Shown here: positions 62,986-64,000 of the stretch, piece by piece
How the letters are laid out: every line of letters starts with the position of its first letter
How positions within the stretch are numbered: position 1 is the stretch's first letter
Assembly: GCA_037576195.1 (NCBI GenBank)
Contig: CM075104.1
Location: 24,568,211-24,632,210 of the forward strand
Length of the DNA: 64,000 nt
Direction: 5' to 3'
Origin: Phytoseiulus persimilis
Lineage: Eukaryota > Arthropoda > Arachnida > Mesostigmata > Phytoseiidae
Program-made: the position numbers and the translations under genes
Notes under the pieces: model-generated
The model's input: only the letters and a program-made list of their open reading frames with translations
Told to the model about the DNA's origin: nothing
Database searches by the model: none

Positions 62986-63005
62986 GGGGGGGGGGGGGGG
63001 GGGGG
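62986..63005. repeat. Second 20-base poly-G run
   Basis: Twenty consecutive G on the + strand, 1.8 kb from the first such run and of the same apparent length. The flanks of the two runs are not similar, so they are not copies of one repeat. Confidence 0.95.
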
Positions 63006-63575
63006 CTCTATTGACAGCGTTTATGAGCGAGGGAGCTCTCAGATGGGCGAGATCTATGAATCCAACGATTTCAGTGACACTCCGGGCTAGAATCCCAATG
63101 TCAAGATTCTTGATTCTTTCTGGGACCGAGTCATTTGAGTCACAGAGCCTGAGACGGAGCCTAACGCTTGGAGGTGCGCATCCACTGCACGCTACCGACA
63201 GAAAGAGGTAGTTGATGGAAATTGGAGGCTCTTCTCTCCAGAGATGCATGTGGTGTCCGTCGAAGACAAGTCCAGAACTCGAATCTCGTGCGACTGTTGT
63301 TACGAGCGATTCGAGACAAGAGGCGAGAGTATGTTGCGTGAGTAGCGGTCGCCCAGACGGATGGACGAATAGATAAGGGCTTGGAAGGTAGGAGACTTGT
63401 TGAGTACACTGATGGGTCTCATGTTATTGTTGCTGGCGCCGCGACTGGCCAGCGGAGCTCCGTTTAACAGTAGCGGCAGCATCGTTTGGTCGATGTTGAC
63501 TTAGCTCTTGTGTTGTGTTGTTCTCCGCTTCGCTCGACCTGCCTCTCCTTCTTCTGCTGTGTACTCTCCCCTGCA

Positions 63576-63585
63576 CCCCCCCCCC
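63576..63585. repeat. 10-base poly-C run
   Basis: Ten consecutive C in a pyrimidine-rich stretch close to the right edge. Confidence 0.95.
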
Positions 63586-64000
63586 GCTTCGCTCAGTACT
63601 CTGGTGTGCTGCTTTTCTCGGGTGCGCTCATGGACTTCGTTGGCCGACACTTCCCCCATGGATGGATGTCGGGAAGCGCGTTCGGCAATTTGGCTCTCAT
63701 GTGCGCAGGCGAGCGAACGCGGACCGGCAGCAGTCCACGAGGAGAACAAAACAAACACTCGGACTTCACAGACTGGATGGACGACGCTTGCTCCTCGTTT
63801 CTTTCCAGGCTGACGCCCCTCGAACAGGCTGCGCTTTTATTCGCAGGCGACGGACGGACGGAGCAATGTGGGAACGAGGCAACAAAAGTCTGGCGAACCT
63901 GAGAGAGGAGGATAAAATCGCGGCGGACAGCTTAGAGCCATCCAACTGTATGCGATAAGCAGTTAACGATGGGCATAGCAGAGATTATCATGAGCGCGGA

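Larger units (their letters stand above)
43039..64000. other. 21-kb stretch without a supported gene
   Basis: Many open frames of 60-200 codons occur on both strands, but the longest (46609-47257 on both strands, 53900-54474 on both strands) overlap each other in opposite directions and show no domain, as expected for GC-balanced non-coding DNA. A possible remnant of a membrane transporter lies at 57739-57978 (minus). GGTT and GACT microsatellites occur at 43.4 and 44.7 kb. G/C homopolymers cluster past 61 kb. It may be intergenic or lie within a large intron of a gene extending beyond the window. Confidence 0.45.

Noticed and set aside
1..64000. Prokaryotic features (operons, CRISPR arrays, ribosome binding sites)
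   Set aside because: Spliced animal genes dominate and no regularly spaced repeats or operon-like gene runs exist.

Overview
The window looks like nuclear DNA of an arthropod, most likely a chelicerate and probably a compact mite genome. The evidence is that coding exons are split by GT-AG introns (most 74-210 nt), promoters have TATA and initiator elements, and polyadenylation signals are AATAAA. The recognisable genes are an animal netrin receptor, a divergent ionotropic receptor and two secreted low-complexity proteins of cuticle type. The species assignment is an inference; no sequence here fixes it.

Layout. From 2.8 to 12.1 kb on the + strand lies an UNC-5 netrin receptor gene. Seven exons can be placed with consistent phases, giving 1027 visible residues: two Ig domains, two TSP1 repeats, a membrane segment, ZU5, UPA and a death domain. 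The signal-peptide exon is missing and probably lies upstream of or near the left edge. From 12.1 to 29.9 kb I recognise no complete gene. This stretch holds two short non-autonomous inverted-repeat elements (16.75-17.11 kb and 24.71-24.93 kb), a few low-complexity tracts, a possibly decayed minus-strand gene (12.9-13.6 kb) and one candidate short first exon at 29.3 kb.

At 29.98-30.88 kb (+) and 36.71-37.62 kb (-) lie two convergent single-exon genes for secreted proteins. They share a core of about 120 residues and near-identical promoter layouts: TATA, then an initiator reading GCATCA(C/G)TTG about 31 nt on, then a 37-nt leader. They are clear paralogues. At 41.29-42.92 kb (+) is a single-exon ionotropic receptor with three membrane segments, a pore loop and no amino-terminal domain. 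From 43.1 to 64.0 kb I see no supported gene. The right end carries two 20-base poly-G runs and several poly-C runs.

How the genes relate. UNC-5 acts in axon guidance, the ionotropic receptor is probably chemosensory, and the secreted pair probably serves the cuticle or another extracellular matrix. Only the secreted pair forms a functional group; the others are simply neighbours.
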